A stretch of DNA of 64,000 bases from Paraburkholderia solisilvae (GCF_902859875.1 NZ_CADIKF010000010.1:1-64000); one strand, 5' to 3'; numbered from the stretch's first letter, positions 34,429-45,072 are shown. A program made the numbers and translations. Notes: a model not told the origin generated them from the sequence alone.

Positions 34429-35428
34429 AGAGGCGCTGGCGTCCGCGCAAGCGGTCGCCGCGCAACTCGCGGATCCCTCGCACGTCGAAGCGCTGGCGAC
34501 ACGCCTGTCGGCGCGGCCGCGCGATGTCGCGCTGACCGTCGCGCGCGGCAGCTCCGACCATGCGGCGAGCTACTTCGCGAGCCTCGCGATGGGCCGGCTC
34601 GGCGTGCCGGTCGCGTCGCTGCCGATGTCGGTCGCGACGCTGCAGCAAGCGCCGCTGCGCGTACGCGAGCAGGTCGCGATTGCGTTCTCGCAGTCGGGCA
34701 AGAGTCCGGATCTGGTCGGCACGATGGCCGCGTTGCGCGATGCCGGCGCGCTGACGGTCGCCGCGGTGAACGCGCCGCAGTCGCCGCTTGCCGATGTTTG
34801 CGAATGGCAACTGCCGCTCGTGGCGGGCCCCGAATTGAGCGTCGCCGCAACCAAGAGCTATATCGCGATGCTGTCGATATCCGCACAACTGGTCGCGCGC
34901 TGGCAGCGCGACGCCGCGTTGAGCGGCGCGCTGCAAACCTTGCCCGATTCCCTGGAGAAGGCCGGCACGCAGGACTGGTCGAGCGCGATCGACGAATTGC
35001 GCGGCGTCGAGCGGATGATCGTGATCGGCCGCGGCCTTGGTCTGGCCATCGCGCAGGAAGCGGCGCTCAAGCTGAAGGAAACCTCCGGTATCCAGGCCGA
35101 AGCGTTTTCGAGCGCCGAAGTGCGGCATGGTCCGATGGAGCTGATCGATCGCGACTATCCGCTGCTCGTGTTCGCGCTGCCCGGCCCCGAACAGGCGGGC
35201 CTGCTGCAGTTCGCCCGCGACATGCACGCACGCGGCGCGCGCGTGCTGCTCGCGGCGCCGGACGACGTCGCGCAGCGCACGCTGCCGCTCGTCGCGACGG
35301 CCGATCCGGCGCTCGATCCGATCGCCGCGATCCTGTCCTTCTATGTGATGGCGGCCGGCCTTGCGGCTGCCCGCGGCCGTAACCCTGACGCGCCTCGCCA
35401 TCTGAACAAGGTCACGGAAACCCACTGA
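34412..35428 (+). CDS. SIS-domain glucosamine-6-phosphate deaminase/isomerase
   Basis: 338 residues with two SIS domains, like the isomerase half of GlmS; such proteins (NagB-II/AgaS type) turn glucosamine-6-phosphate into fructose-6-phosphate and ammonia. The first domain holds VARGSSDHAAS and FSQSGKSPD, and the second GRGLGLAIAQEAALKLKE and EAFSSAEVRHGPMEL. The operon has no classical nagB, which supports this role. AAGGAG at 34400-34405 sits at ideal distance from a TTG at 34412 and too far from the ATG at 34421, so TTG is preferred; the frame overlaps nagA by 17 bases. Confidence 0.88.
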   Translation: MSNMLKEALASAQAVAAQLADPSHVEALATRLSARPRDVALTVARGSSDHAASYFASLAMGRLGVPVASLPMSVATLQQAPLRVREQVAIAFSQSGKSPDLVGTMAALRDAGALTVAAVNAPQSPLADVCEWQLPLVAGPELSVAATKSYIAMLSISAQLVARWQRDAALSGALQTLPDSLEKAGTQDWSSAIDELRGVERMIVIGRGLGLAIAQEAALKLKETSGIQAEAFSSAEVRHGPMELIDRDYPLLVFALPGPEQAGLLQFARDMHARGARVLLAAPDDVAQRTLPLVATADPALDPIAAILSFYVMAAGLAAARGRNPDAPRHLNKVTETH

Positions 35429-35468
35429 TCAGGAACCCCAGATGCGACGTGTCGAGGAGACAGTTTTG

Positions 35469-38123
35469 ATGAGCCATCCGGCTAACCCTGCGGCGACTTC
35501 CACGGCAACCCCGGCGGTAGCCCGTTCAGCAGGCGATATCGTTCTATTCGCGCCTTTGACCGGACCGGCGGTGCCGCTCTCGGACGTGCCCGACCCGGTG
35601 TTCTCGGGCGGCATGTTCGGCGACGGGATCGGCGTCGATCCGCTCGAAGGCAAACTGGTCGCGCCGTGCGACGGCGTGGTCACGCATATCGCGCGCACCG
35701 GCCACGCGGCGACGATCGTCAGCGCGGAAGGCGCGCACGTGCTGCTGCATATCGGCATCGACACGGTCGGGCTGAACGGCAAAGGCTTTGCGCCGATGAT
35801 CGAGCAAGGCGCGCAGGTGCGCGCCGGCGACGTGCTGATCGAGTTCGATCAGGACCTCATCGCGCGTGCGGCGCCGAGCCTCGTGTCGGTGGTCGCGATT
35901 GCCAATTCCGACGCATTCGAGATCGTCGAGCGCAGCAGCGCCGGCGGCCGGGTTAAGGCCGGCGAAACGCCGTTGCTGGTGCTGCGTGCGCGTGATGGCG
36001 CCGCCGGTGCGGCGGCACGCGCCGCCAGCGCGGTCGCCGTGACGGAGGAAGCGCGCCGGCAGGTCACGCTGGCGCACGCCGGCGGCCTGCATGCGCGGCC
36101 CGCCGCGCGAGTGCGCGAAGCCGCGCGCGGGTTCGATGCGCGCGTCGAAGTGCGCTATGAAGGTCGCAAGGCGCCAGTCGAAAGCGTCGTCGGTTTGCTT
36201 GGGCTTGGTGCGGGCGAAGGCGCGACGGTCGAAATTCTCGGCACCGGTGCGCAGGCCGCCGCGGCAGTTGAAGCGGTCGCCAACGAACTGATGCGTGAAG
36301 CGCACGGCGAGCATGAAGGGAAACCGGCGCGGCAAAGCTCGCCGGCGCCGCGGCAGGCTGACGTGGCGGCGCGAGGCGTGAATGCCGCTTCGCCTTCTGC
36401 TTCGCACGCAGCCGCCGTGCTCGCGCCGAACACGCTCGCCGGCGTGTGCGCGGCGCCGGGCGTCGCGGTCGGCAAGCTGGTGCGCTGGGACGATGCCGAC
36501 ATCGTGCCGCCCGAACTGGCGGAGGGCACCTCCGCGTCGGAAAGCCGGCGCCTCGACAAGGCGATCGCCGCGGTCGATGCCGAACTGAATTCGACGGTGC
36601 GCGACGCATCGCAGCGTGGCGCCGTCGGCGCAGCGGGCATTTTCACCGTGCATCGCGTGCTGCTCGAAGACCCGACGCTGGTCGACGCCGCGCGCGATCT
36701 GATCAGCCTCGGCAAGAGCGCGGGCTTCGCGTGGCGCGAGGCGATCCGCTCGCAGATCGCGGTGCTGTCGAATCTCGACGATGCGTTGCTCGCCGAGCGG
36801 GCCGCGGACTTGCGCGACATCAGCAAGCGTGTGCTGCGCGCGCTCGGTTATGCAAACGCTGCCGTACGTGAGCTGCCCGACGAAGCTGTGCTGTCCGCCG
36901 ACGAGTTCACGCCATCCGATCTGTCGTCGCTCGATCGCACGCGCGTGACCGCGCTCGTGATGGCGCGCGGCGGCGCCACCTCGCATGCGGCGATCATCGC
37001 GCGCCAACTGGGCCTGCCCGCGCTGGTCGCAATGGGCGATGCGCTGCATCGCGTCGAGGAAGGCACGCAGGTCATCGTCGATGCGACCCACGGCCGCTTC
37101 GAATACGCGCCGAGCGCACGCGACGTCGAGCGCGCGCGCAACGAGTGCCGGCGTCTTGCCGGCGTGCGCGAAACGAATCGCCGCGCGTCGCATCAGGTGG
37201 CGGCAACGCGCGACGGCCGCGGCATCGAAGTCGCGTCGAACATCGCGACGCTCGACGACGCGAAGACAGCCGTCGACAATGGCGCCGACGCGGTCGGCCT
37301 GTTGCGCACCGAGCTGCTGTTTATCCATCGCCAGACGGCGCCGAGCGTCGACGAACATCGTCAGAGCTATCAGACGATCGTCGATGCGCTCGCGGGGCGC
37401 ACCGCGATCATCCGCACGCTCGATGTCGGTGCGGACAAGGAAGTCGATTATCTGACGCTGCCGCCCGAGCCGAACCCGGCGCTCGGTCTGCGCGGCATCC
37501 GCCTCGCGCAGGTGCGCCCGGACCTGCTCGAAGACCAGTTGCGCGGTCTGCTCGCGGTTCAGCCGCTCAACGCGGTGCGCATTCTGCTGCCGATGGTCAC
37601 CGATGCCGGTGAACTGGTGCGTGTGCGCCGCCGCATCGACGAACTCGCGCGCGAAGCCGGCCGCACCGAGCCGATCGAAGTCGGCGTGATGATCGAAGTG
37701 CCGTCGGCCGCGTTGCTGGCCGACCAGCTCGCGCAGCATGCGGACTTCCTGTCGATCGGCACCAACGATCTCACGCAATACACGCTCGCGATGGATCGCT
37801 GCCAGCCCGAGCTGGCCGCGCAGGCGGACGGCCTGCATCCGGCCGTGCTGCGGCTCGTCGATGCGACCGTGCGCGGCGCGCAGAAGCACGGCAAATGGGT
37901 GGGCGTGTGCGGTGCGCTCGCGGGCGACCCGCTCGCGGTGCCGCTGCTGGTCGGCCTCGGCGTGACCGAGTTGTCGGTCGATCCGGTATCGGTGCCGGCG
38001 ATCAAGGCGCGCGTGCGCAATCTCGATTATCAGCAGTGCCGGCAACGCGCGCAGGATGCGCTCGCGCTCGATTCGGCACAAGCGGTAAGAACGGCGAGCC
38101 GGTCACACTGGCCGCTCGATTAA
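35469..38123 (+). CDS. nagF: Fused PTS protein IIA(Glc-type)-HPr-EI
   Basis: 884 residues with three phosphotransfer domains in one chain. An EIIA-Glc-like domain is at about 20-175, with phospho-His94 in LLHIGIDTVG. HPr is at about 195-280, with His208 in AGGLHARPAA. Enzyme I is at about 325-870, with His506 in GGATSHAAIIAR and the SIGTNDLTQYTLAMDR signature. Together with NagE it supplies the whole phosphate chain from PEP to GlcNAc, independent of the ptsHI genes at 4.8-7.1 kb. GAGGAG precedes ATG 35469. Low-complexity linkers join the domains. Confidence 0.94.
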   Translation: MSHPANPAATSTATPAVARSAGDIVLFAPLTGPAVPLSDVPDPVFSGGMFGDGIGVDPLEGKLVAPCDGVVTHIARTGHAATIVSAEGAHVLLHIGIDTVGLNGKGFAPMIEQGAQVRAGDVLIEFDQDLIARAAPSLVSVVAIANSDAFEIVERSSAGGRVKAGETPLLVLRARDGAAGAAARAASAVAVTEEARRQVTLAHAGGLHARPAARVREAARGFDARVEVRYEGRKAPVESVVGLLGLGAGEGATVEILGTGAQAAAAVEAVANELMREAHGEHEGKPARQSSPAPRQADVAARGVNAASPSASHAAAVLAPNTLAGVCAAPGVAVGKLVRWDDADIVPPELAEGTSASESRRLDKAIAAVDAELNSTVRDASQRGAVGAAGIFTVHRVLLEDPTLVDAARDLISLGKSAGFAWREAIRSQIAVLSNLDDALLAERAADLRDISKRVLRALGYANAAVRELPDEAVLSADEFTPSDLSSLDRTRVTALVMARGGATSHAAIIARQLGLPALVAMGDALHRVEEGTQVIVDATHGRFEYAPSARDVERARNECRRLAGVRETNRRASHQVAATRDGRGIEVASNIATLDDAKTAVDNGADAVGLLRTELLFIHRQTAPSVDEHRQSYQTIVDALAGRTAIIRTLDVGADKEVDYLTLPPEPNPALGLRGIRLAQVRPDLLEDQLRGLLAVQPLNAVRILLPMVTDAGELVRVRRRIDELAREAGRTEPIEVGVMIEVPSAALLADQLAQHADFLSIGTNDLTQYTLAMDRCQPELAAQADGLHPAVLRLVDATVRGAQKHGKWVGVCGALAGDPLAVPLLVGLGVTELSVDPVSVPAIKARVRNLDYQQCRQRAQDALALDSAQAVRTASRSHWPLD

Positions 38124-38219
38124 ACGAAGGCGCGAAGCGCGCGGCACGCGCCGCGCCGACGCGCTCATGCTTGGACGTCAGTCGACGTCGCGATGAAAAA
38201 AAGTGGAGTGGAGCAGACG

Positions 38220-40019
38220 ATGGATGGCAATCCTTTTCTGAAAGTGCAGCGCCTCGGCCGCGCATTGATGCTGCCGATTGCGGTGCTGCCGGTCGCCGGG
38301 CTGCTGTTGCGGCTCGGACAGCCCGACGTATTCAATATCAAGCTGATCGCCGACGCGGGCGGCGCGATTTTCGACAACCTGCCGCTGCTGTTCGCGATCG
38401 GCGTGGCGGTGGGTTTTGCGAAGGACAACAACGGCGTCGCGGCGCTGGCCGGTGCAATCGGCTATCTGGTCGAAATCGCGGTGATGAAGGATATCAACGA
38501 CAAGCTCAACATGGGCGTGCTGTCGGGGATCGTCGCGGGTATCGTTGCCGGGATGCTGTACAACCGGTACAAGGACATCAAGCTGCCCGACTACCTCGCG
38601 TTCTTCGGCGGCAAGCGCTTTGTGCCGATTGTCACCGGGGTTGCATGTCTCGTGATCGGCGTGGTGTTCGGCTATGCATGGGCGCCGGTGCAGTCGGCAA
38701 TCGACGCGGCCGGCCACTGGCTCACGACGGCCGGCGCGATCGGCGCGTTCGTGTTCGGCCTGCTGAACCGGCTGCTGCTCGTGACGGGCCTGCATCACAT
38801 CCTGAACTCGCTTGCGTGGTTCGTGTTCGGCACATTCACACCGCCGGGCGGCGCCGCGGTGACCGGCGACCTGCATCGCTTCTTCGCCGGCGATCCGGCC
38901 GCGGGCACCTTCATGACGGGCTTTTTCCCGGTGATGATGTTCGGCCTGCCGGCAGCGTGCCTCGCGATGTTCCATGAGGCGCCGAAAGAGCGCCGCGCGA
39001 TGGTCGGCGGCCTGCTGTTCTCGATGGCGCTGACGTCGTTTCTGACCGGCGTCACCGAGCCGATCGAATTCAGCTTCATGTTCCTCGCGCCGGTGCTGTA
39101 CGCGATTCACGCGGTGTTGACCGGCCTGTCGCTCGCGATCTGCTCGGCGCTCGGCATTCACCTCGGCTTTACGTTCTCGGCTGGTGCGATCGATTACGGG
39201 CTCAATTACGGGCTGTCGACGAAAGGGTGGGAGGCGATTCCGATCGGCCTCGTGTATGCGGTCGTCTACTACGGTCTGTTCCGCTTCTTTATCCGCAAGT
39301 TCAATATGGCGACGCCGGGCCGCGAGCCGGACAACGCGGATTCCGTACAAACGGTGTCGGCCGCTGTCGACGGCGGCTATGCGGCGCCCGCAGGCGGCAC
39401 GGTGCTGCCGCGTGCGCAGCGGTATATCGCGGCATTGGGCGGTGCGGCCAATCTGACGCTGGTCGATGCGTGCACCACGCGTCTGCGCCTGTCGGTTGTG
39501 GATGCGGGCAAGGTGTCGGAAGCGGAACTGAAGTCGATCGGCGCGCGCGGCGTGCTCAAGCGCGGTTCGACCAACGTGCAGGTGATCATCGGGCCGGAGG
39601 CGGACATCATCGCTGACGAAATTCGTACGGCGATCGGGCAAGGCGCCGGCATCGTCGGCACGACTGCTGGCGCGCAGGCGGCGGCTGCGTCATCCGTGGC
39701 GGCGGCTCAGACCGCGGCGGTGGTGGCTGCGGCGGCGGCGGCAGTCAGCGGCCCGCTCGATCCGGACCCATTGCGTTGGCTCGCGGTGTTCGGCGGTGCG
39801 ACGAATGTCGCGGCGCTGCAGGCGGTTGCGGCCACGCGTTTGCGCATCGTCGTGCGCGATCCGTCGGCGGTCGATCGTCAGCGGCTTGCGACGCTCGATG
39901 TCGCCTGGGTGTCGCCCGATACGTTCCATGTCGTCGTCGGGCAGGCCGCGCAACGCTACGCGCAGCAGCTGTCGGCGCGTCTGCCGGCGATTGGCGGCGC
40001 CGCGGCACAGCCCGCGTGA
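38220..40019 (+). CDS. nagE: PTS N-acetylglucosamine-specific EIICB with an extra IIB-like domain
   Basis: 599 residues. The EIIC membrane domain (about 1-365) transports GlcNAc; GVTEPIEFSFMFLAP is the classic EIIC motif. An EIIB domain follows at about 395-475, with phospho-Cys418 in VDACTTRLRLSV. After an Ala-rich linker comes a second IIB-like domain at about 517-590 (QAVAATRLRIVV), in which the cysteine is replaced by Ala537. There is no IIA domain, which is supplied by the fused protein just upstream. GGAG at 38210-38213 supports ATG 38220; an ATG at 38193 lacks a site. Confidence 0.93.
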   Translation: MDGNPFLKVQRLGRALMLPIAVLPVAGLLLRLGQPDVFNIKLIADAGGAIFDNLPLLFAIGVAVGFAKDNNGVAALAGAIGYLVEIAVMKDINDKLNMGVLSGIVAGIVAGMLYNRYKDIKLPDYLAFFGGKRFVPIVTGVACLVIGVVFGYAWAPVQSAIDAAGHWLTTAGAIGAFVFGLLNRLLLVTGLHHILNSLAWFVFGTFTPPGGAAVTGDLHRFFAGDPAAGTFMTGFFPVMMFGLPAACLAMFHEAPKERRAMVGGLLFSMALTSFLTGVTEPIEFSFMFLAPVLYAIHAVLTGLSLAICSALGIHLGFTFSAGAIDYGLNYGLSTKGWEAIPIGLVYAVVYYGLFRFFIRKFNMATPGREPDNADSVQTVSAAVDGGYAAPAGGTVLPRAQRYIAALGGAANLTLVDACTTRLRLSVVDAGKVSEAELKSIGARGVLKRGSTNVQVIIGPEADIIADEIRTAIGQGAGIVGTTAGAQAAAASSVAAAQTAAVVAAAAAAVSGPLDPDPLRWLAVFGGATNVAALQAVAATRLRIVVRDPSAVDRQRLATLDVAWVSPDTFHVVVGQAAQRYAQQLSARLPAIGGAAAQPA

Positions 40020-40143
40020 TTCGTGATTCCCGTTTCGCCTGGCGCGTTTCGCGTGAGAGGAAGAGATGGATCGCTCGTCGTGAGATGAGCCCCGTCGTGA
40101 TTCGACAGAGGCGGCATCGTGCCCGCTTTCATCGATGCTGAAG

Positions 40144-40199
40144 CGCATCGACGCATCGACGCATCGACACATCGACACATCGACACATCGACATATCGA
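40144..40199. repeat. 8-bp tandem repeat array C (7 units)
   Basis: Three copies of cgcatcga, three of cacatcga and one catatcga run in perfect register, with a decayed copy on the right. The array lies between nagE and the terminator hairpin, in a gap with no gene. As in array A, the CGCA-type units come first and the CACA-type units second. Confidence 0.96.
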
Positions 40200-40233
40200 T
40201 GCATCGCATGGCACGCGGTGAAGCCTGAAATGA

Positions 40234-40274
40234 CAACGCGGCGCCCTGATACCTCGGGGCGCCGCGTTGCGTTT
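40234..40274. terminator. Long hairpin between nagE and cydX, probably bidirectional
   Basis: A perfect 12-pair stem (caacgcggcgcc / ggcgccgcgttg) with a 12-nt loop is followed by cgttt on the + side. It lies between the converging nag and cyd operons and could serve both. Confidence 0.65.
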
Positions 40275-40286
40275 ACCGGGTCGCGC

Positions 40287-40400
40287 TTACCGCTTCGCTT
40301 TTGCAGCGTCGGCGGTGCGCCGCGCTTCGAGCCACATCACGTTGATGATGCCGAACGCGAGTGCGACACCGATGCCGAGAATCCAGCTGAAATACCACAT
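40287..40400 (-). CDS. cydX: Cytochrome bd oxidase small subunit CydX
   Basis: 37-residue single-helix protein found by translating the strand below the cydB stop. It begins MWYFSWILGIGVALAFG, the CydX/YbgT signature, and continues with NVMWLEARR. It lies 70 bases after cydB on the same strand, as in other cydABX operons. CydX stabilises the heme centres of cytochrome bd. Confidence 0.9.
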   Translation of the reverse strand: MWYFSWILGIGVALAFGIINVMWLEARRTADAAKAKR

Positions 40401-40470
40401 CTGATGCTCCTGTTGCTGCCGTTGATTCGACGCGCAACGCACCCGCGTCGCACGCCGCTGGTTCCGTCGA

Positions 40471-41607
40471 TCAATACATCGAGTGACTGTTCTGCTCGAG
40501 CGCCTCCGCGGTGACCTTGCCGCGCATCACGCGATACACCCAACTCGTATACACGAGGATGATCGGCAGAAAGACCGCTACCGCGATCAGCATGATCTGC
40601 AGCGTCATGCGGCTCGACGTCGAGTCCCAGACGGTCAGGCTGCTGCGTGCGTCGAGTGACGACGGCATGATGAACGGGAACATCGAGAAACCCGCGGTCA
40701 GGATCACGCCGATCACCATCAGCGAGGTCGCAAGAAAGGCGGTTTTCTCGAAGCGGGACCTGGCGAGCAATGCCGCAAGCAGTCCGCCGGCAACGCCAGC
40801 AAGCGGCGCGGCTATCATCCACGGATACGACGCGTAGTTCGCGAGCCACAAGCCGGGCGCGCCGATCACGCTCTTGAGCAGCGGATTCGACACCGTGTCG
40901 AGCGGCGCCGCCTCGACGATCTGATAGCCGCCGATCACCGTCGCGACCAGCACGCCCGCCAGCAGAAACAGCACGATCGCGACGAGCGACGCGATGCGCT
41001 GCGCGTGCGCGGCGCGTGCGGCGATCACGCCATCCGATTTCATCCTGACGAACGCCGCGCCATGCGCGGTCAGCATCGACACGCTGACGAGGCCGCACAG
41101 CACCGCAAACGGGTTCAGCAGCGCGAAGAAACTGCCGTGGTACGTGGAACGCAGGTCCTGGTCGAACGCGAACGGCACGCCCTGCAGCAGATTGCCGAAC
41201 GCGACGCCGAACACCAGCGCCGGCACGAAGCTGCCGGCGAACAACGCCCAGTCCCATGCGTTGCGCCAGCCCGCGTGCTCGCGCTTGCCGCGATAGTCGA
41301 AGCCGACCGGCCGGAAGAATAGCGCGAACAGCACCAGCAGCATCGCGAAGTAAAAGCCGGAGAACGACGCCGCATAGACGAGCGGCCACGCGGCGAACAT
41401 CGCGCCGCCCGCGGTGACAAGCCACACCTGGTTGCCTTCCCAGGTCGCGCCGACCGTGTTGACGACGATGCGCCGTTCGCTATCGGTCTTGCCGATAAAC
41501 GGCAGCAGCATGCCGGCGCCCATATCGAAGCCGTCGGTGAGCGCGAAGCCGATCAGCAGCACGCCGATCAGCGCCCACCAGATCAATTTGAGGGTTGCGT
41601 AGTCCAT
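40471..41607 (-). CDS. cydB: Cytochrome bd ubiquinol oxidase subunit II
   Basis: 378-residue membrane subunit with about eight or nine helices. It starts [18 protein letters not shown] and shows the family block [17 protein letters not shown], then [15 protein letters not shown]. It forms the bd quinol oxidase with CydA, a high-affinity terminal oxidase for low oxygen. It follows cydA after 30 bases. Confidence 0.97.
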   Translation of the reverse strand: MDYATLKLIWWALIGVLLIGFALTDGFDMGAGMLLPFIGKTDSERRIVVNTVGATWEGNQVWLVTAGGAMFAAWPLVYAASFSGFYFAMLLVLFALFFRPVGFDYRGKREHAGWRNAWDWALFAGSFVPALVFGVAFGNLLQGVPFAFDQDLRSTYHGSFFALLNPFAVLCGLVSVSMLTAHGAAFVRMKSDGVIAARAAHAQRIASLVAIVLFLLAGVLVATVIGGYQIVEAAPLDTVSNPLLKSVIGAPGLWLANYASYPWMIAAPLAGVAGGLLAALLARSRFEKTAFLATSLMVIGVILTAGFSMFPFIMPSSLDARSSLTVWDSTSSRMTLQIMLIAVAVFLPIILVYTSWVYRVMRGKVTAEALEQNSHSMY

Positions 41608-41637
41608 AGTGATGTTTCCCGTGCGGAAAGAGGCGGA

Positions 41638-43227
41638 TCAGACGGCGGTACGCGCGACGACCGGCGCTTCGGGCTGCATCTCGTGGTGGTAGCGCCCGGT
41701 GTGCAGCGACGAGGGGCCGAGCCGCGCGTACTTGAACATCAGCATGATCTCGATGATGAAAAGCGCGGTGTAGAACACGACGAAGCCGGCGAGGCTCAGA
41801 TAAAGATCGCTCGGCGCGAGGCTCGATGCGGACAGCGACGTCGGCAGAATGCCGGCGATCGTCCACGGCTGGCGGCCGACTTCGGCGACGATCCAGCCGA
41901 ACTCCGCGGCGAGCCACGGCAACGGAATCGCCCAGACGGCCCAGCGCAGGAACCAGCGTCGCTTCTCGAGCAGCAGCGAGCGCTGCGCGCAGAACCAGAA
42001 GGCGAGCACGAACGTCACGAGGAACAGGATGCCGAGACCGACCATCAGGCGGAACGAGAAGAACACCGGCGCGACCGGAGGAATGGTCTTCTTTGCGGCC
42101 TGGCGGATCTGCTCGGGTGTCGCGTCGCTCACGTTCGGCGTGAACTGCTTGAGCAGCAGGCCGTAGCCGAGATCGGCCTTGTGCGCGTCGAAGGCGGCGC
42201 GCACGTCGTCGCCGGCGTCGCCTTGCCTGAGCTTTTGCAGCGCTTCGTACGCGATCATGCCGTTCCTGATGCGCACTTCGTGACGCGCCATCAAGTCTTT
42301 CAGACCGACCACCGGCTCATCGAGCGAACGCGTCGCGATAATGCCGAGCGCGTACGGAATGCGGATCGCGTAGTCGGTTCGCTCTTCCTTCTGATTCGGT
42401 ATCCCGATGATCGTAAACGGCGCGGGCGCGGGCGAGGTCTCCCATTCGGATTCGATCGCCGCGAGCTTGACCTGCTGGACTTCGCCGGTGCGATAGCCGG
42501 ATTCATCGCCGAGCACGATCACGCACAGCGTCGATGCGAGACCGAAACCCGCGGCGATCGCGAACGAGCGCAATGCGAACTCGGTGTCGCGGCGCTTGAG
42601 CAGGTACCACGACGACACGCCGAGCACGAACATCGATGCGGTCACATAGCCGGCCGACACGGTATGCACGAATTTCACCTGCGCGACCGGATTGAACACG
42701 ACATCGAACAGGTTCACGAGCTCCATGCGCATCGTTTCGTAGTTGAATTCCGCGCCGACCGGATTGTTCATCCAGCCGTTCGCGACGAGAATCCACAGCG
42801 CCGACAGGTTCGAGCCGAGCGCGACGAGAAACGTGACGATCAGATGCTGTACGCGCGAGAGACGATTCCACCCGAAGAAAAACAGCCCGACGAAGGTCGA
42901 TTCGAGAAAGAACGCCATCAGCCCTTCGACCGCGAGCGGCACGCCGAAAATATCGCCGACGTAGTGCGAGTAGTACGACCAGTTGGTGCCGAACTGGAAT
43001 TCGAGCGTGAGGCCGGTTGTGACGCCCATCGCGAAGTTGATGCCGAAGAGTTTGCCCCAGAACTGCGTCATGTCCTTGTAGATCGGTTTGCCGGTCATCA
43101 CGTAGACCGACTCCATGATGACGAGAAGCCACGACAGCCCGAGCGTGAGCGGGACGAACAGGAAGTGGTAAAGCGCCGTAACGCCGAATTGAAGACGCGA
43201 AAGATCGACAACTTCGCGAGCGGGCAT
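41638..43227 (-). CDS. cydA: Cytochrome bd ubiquinol oxidase subunit I
   Basis: 529 residues carrying hemes b558, b595 and d. Visible family elements are [20 protein letters not shown] with the heme histidine, the [12 protein letters not shown] region, the quinol-binding Q-loop region, and the [19 protein letters not shown] block with another ligand. AAGGTG six bases before ATG 43227 fixes the start; the GTG at 43236 overlaps that site. The upstream CydP-like frame overlaps its beginning. Confidence 0.96.
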   Translation of the reverse strand: MPAREVVDLSRLQFGVTALYHFLFVPLTLGLSWLLVIMESVYVMTGKPIYKDMTQFWGKLFGINFAMGVTTGLTLEFQFGTNWSYYSHYVGDIFGVPLAVEGLMAFFLESTFVGLFFFGWNRLSRVQHLIVTFLVALGSNLSALWILVANGWMNNPVGAEFNYETMRMELVNLFDVVFNPVAQVKFVHTVSAGYVTASMFVLGVSSWYLLKRRDTEFALRSFAIAAGFGLASTLCVIVLGDESGYRTGEVQQVKLAAIESEWETSPAPAPFTIIGIPNQKEERTDYAIRIPYALGIIATRSLDEPVVGLKDLMARHEVRIRNGMIAYEALQKLRQGDAGDDVRAAFDAHKADLGYGLLLKQFTPNVSDATPEQIRQAAKKTIPPVAPVFFSFRLMVGLGILFLVTFVLAFWFCAQRSLLLEKRRWFLRWAVWAIPLPWLAAEFGWIVAEVGRQPWTIAGILPTSLSASSLAPSDLYLSLAGFVVFYTALFIIEIMLMFKYARLGPSSLHTGRYHHEMQPEAPVVARTAV

Positions 43228-43477
43228 GATGATCACCTTCGGACGGATTCGATGCGGGCACGGACAGCAGTGCCTGTGCGACTTGTTCAGGCGGCAGCGA
43301 CATCTGCCGGGCCTGCGGATGATTGAAGAAAGCGAGTTTGAGCGCGAACAGCAGGATGAACTTGATCGCGAGCACGATCACGATGTCGCGTGCGAAGGTC
43401 GGGCCGCGCGCCCAGCGTGTGATGCGCGCCCACAAGGCGGTGCGCAATGGGTTCCTGTGATTGAGCGTGATGGTCAT
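42503..43477 (-). CDS. CydP-like small-subunit frame that runs on into cydA
   Basis: From ATG 43477 the first ~85 codons read like the small CydP protein found before cydA in Burkholderiaceae: a basic N-terminus, one helix ([21 protein letters not shown]) of key residues [13 protein letters not shown], then [20 protein letters not shown]. The part outside cydA is 43228-43477. No stop appears at the cydA boundary; the frame stays open to 42503, overlapping cydA by 725 bases in another frame. Either the stop was lost and the protein carries a run-on tail, or the sequence has a base error near 43230. Confidence 0.45.
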   Translation of the reverse strand: MTITLNHRNPLRTALWARITRWARGPTFARDIVIVLAIKFILLFALKLAFFNHPQARQMSLPPEQVAQALLSVPASNPSEGDHHARSRSCRSFASSIRRYGALPLPVRPAHARAVVASRHHGVGLRDDRQTDLQGHDAVLGQTLRHQLRDGRHNRPHARIPVRHQLVVLLALRRRYFRRAARGRRADGVLSRIDLRRAVFLRVESSLARTASDRHVSRRARLEPVGAVDSRRERLDEQSGRRGIQLRNDAHGAREPVRCRVQSGRAGEIRAYRVGRLCDRIDVRARRVVVVPAQAPRHRVRIALVRDRRGFRSRIDAVRDRARR

Positions 43478-43694
43478 GATCGGTGGATGACAACGTCACC
43501 CGGCCGGTGGCGCATGGCCGAAGCCGGGCGAGTGCATAGCGATTCTAGAAGCGCGGTGGCAGCCACGCGTGTTGCGCGCTGCGGCATGAAGTCGCGAAGG
43601 CGTCCTTACGACAGAAGTATTGTGATCCGCGTTGCGCTACGTCAAGGAACTGGAACGTCGAGACCGCGGGCGCGATCCGGACAAAGTCAAAGAA

Positions 43695-43733
43695 GATAAA
43701 AAAAGCCCTGCCGTCGAAAGACGGCAGGGCTTC
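43695..43733 (-). terminator. Terminator after rpoH
   Basis: On the minus strand a 12-pair stem (agccctgccgtc on the + strand, with its complement) and a 4-nt loop are followed by seven T. It lies about 42 bases past the rpoH stop. Confidence 0.88.
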
Positions 43734-43774
43734 GTGCTCCCCGCTGTTGCCGGGCGGCGCCCGGCGCTCACACG

Positions 43775-44710
<936 letters not shown>

Positions 44711-45072
44711 GTAGCGTACTCCTTTGAGTCAGACAAAACGCCGTATTAAGCGGCGCCACCATGGATGTTAGCACTCTGATTTACCGAGTGCTAACACTTA
44801 GAGCCTCTAGGGTCATCCAAGTTCCGTCTTTTCCTATTGAAACTTAACTTTTAATAGTATTGTACCCTTCCTGCGCGATTTGCCCTAGCTAGGTTAGGAT
44901 TCATCCGCACTGCGAATGTGGCCATCCTAGGAGCATGATTTGACGCTACGACGCAGGACGCATGGCGGGCGTTGGCAGTAGTTCCAGGGAACGAGCATGC
45001 TGCTATCTCAAAAACGCCCGCTTTTGCTCTCAACAACTCAACTAGGTTCAACCTGGCAATTCAGGGCGCAAG
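44711..45072. other. Divergent control region rpoH / pagL
   Basis: The 362 bases hold the CIRCE element at 44768-44794 on the rpoH side. An AT-rich stretch near 44838-44870 contains ttgaaa and tattgt boxes 15 bases apart that could drive pagL. No gene is supported. Confidence 0.6.
44768..44794. promoter_or_regulatory. CIRCE operator (HrcA binding site)
   Basis: TTAGCACTC, nine bases, GAGTGCTAA: a perfect match to both arms and the 9-base spacing of the CIRCE element bound by the HrcA repressor. It lies 58-84 bases before the rpoH start. Confidence 0.95.

Noticed and set aside
35544..38081. An 845-codon antisense frame over the fused PTS gene
   Set aside because: The same GC-rich shadow effect; the + strand carries three recognisable phosphotransfer domains in frame.
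39956..40214. Small Cys-rich frames (repeating CRCVD) across array C
   Set aside because: They arise from translating an 8-base repeat and have no start context; they are not genes.
41683..43326. A 547-codon + strand frame opposite cydA
   Set aside because: Composition is charged and repetitive, with no family resemblance, while cydA on the minus strand is unmistakable.
43225..43477. Treating the CydP-like frame as an ordinary 85-residue gene with a stop at the cydA start
   Set aside because: Reading the bases gives no stop codon there, so the gene cannot simply be closed at that point; it is listed as a run-on frame instead.
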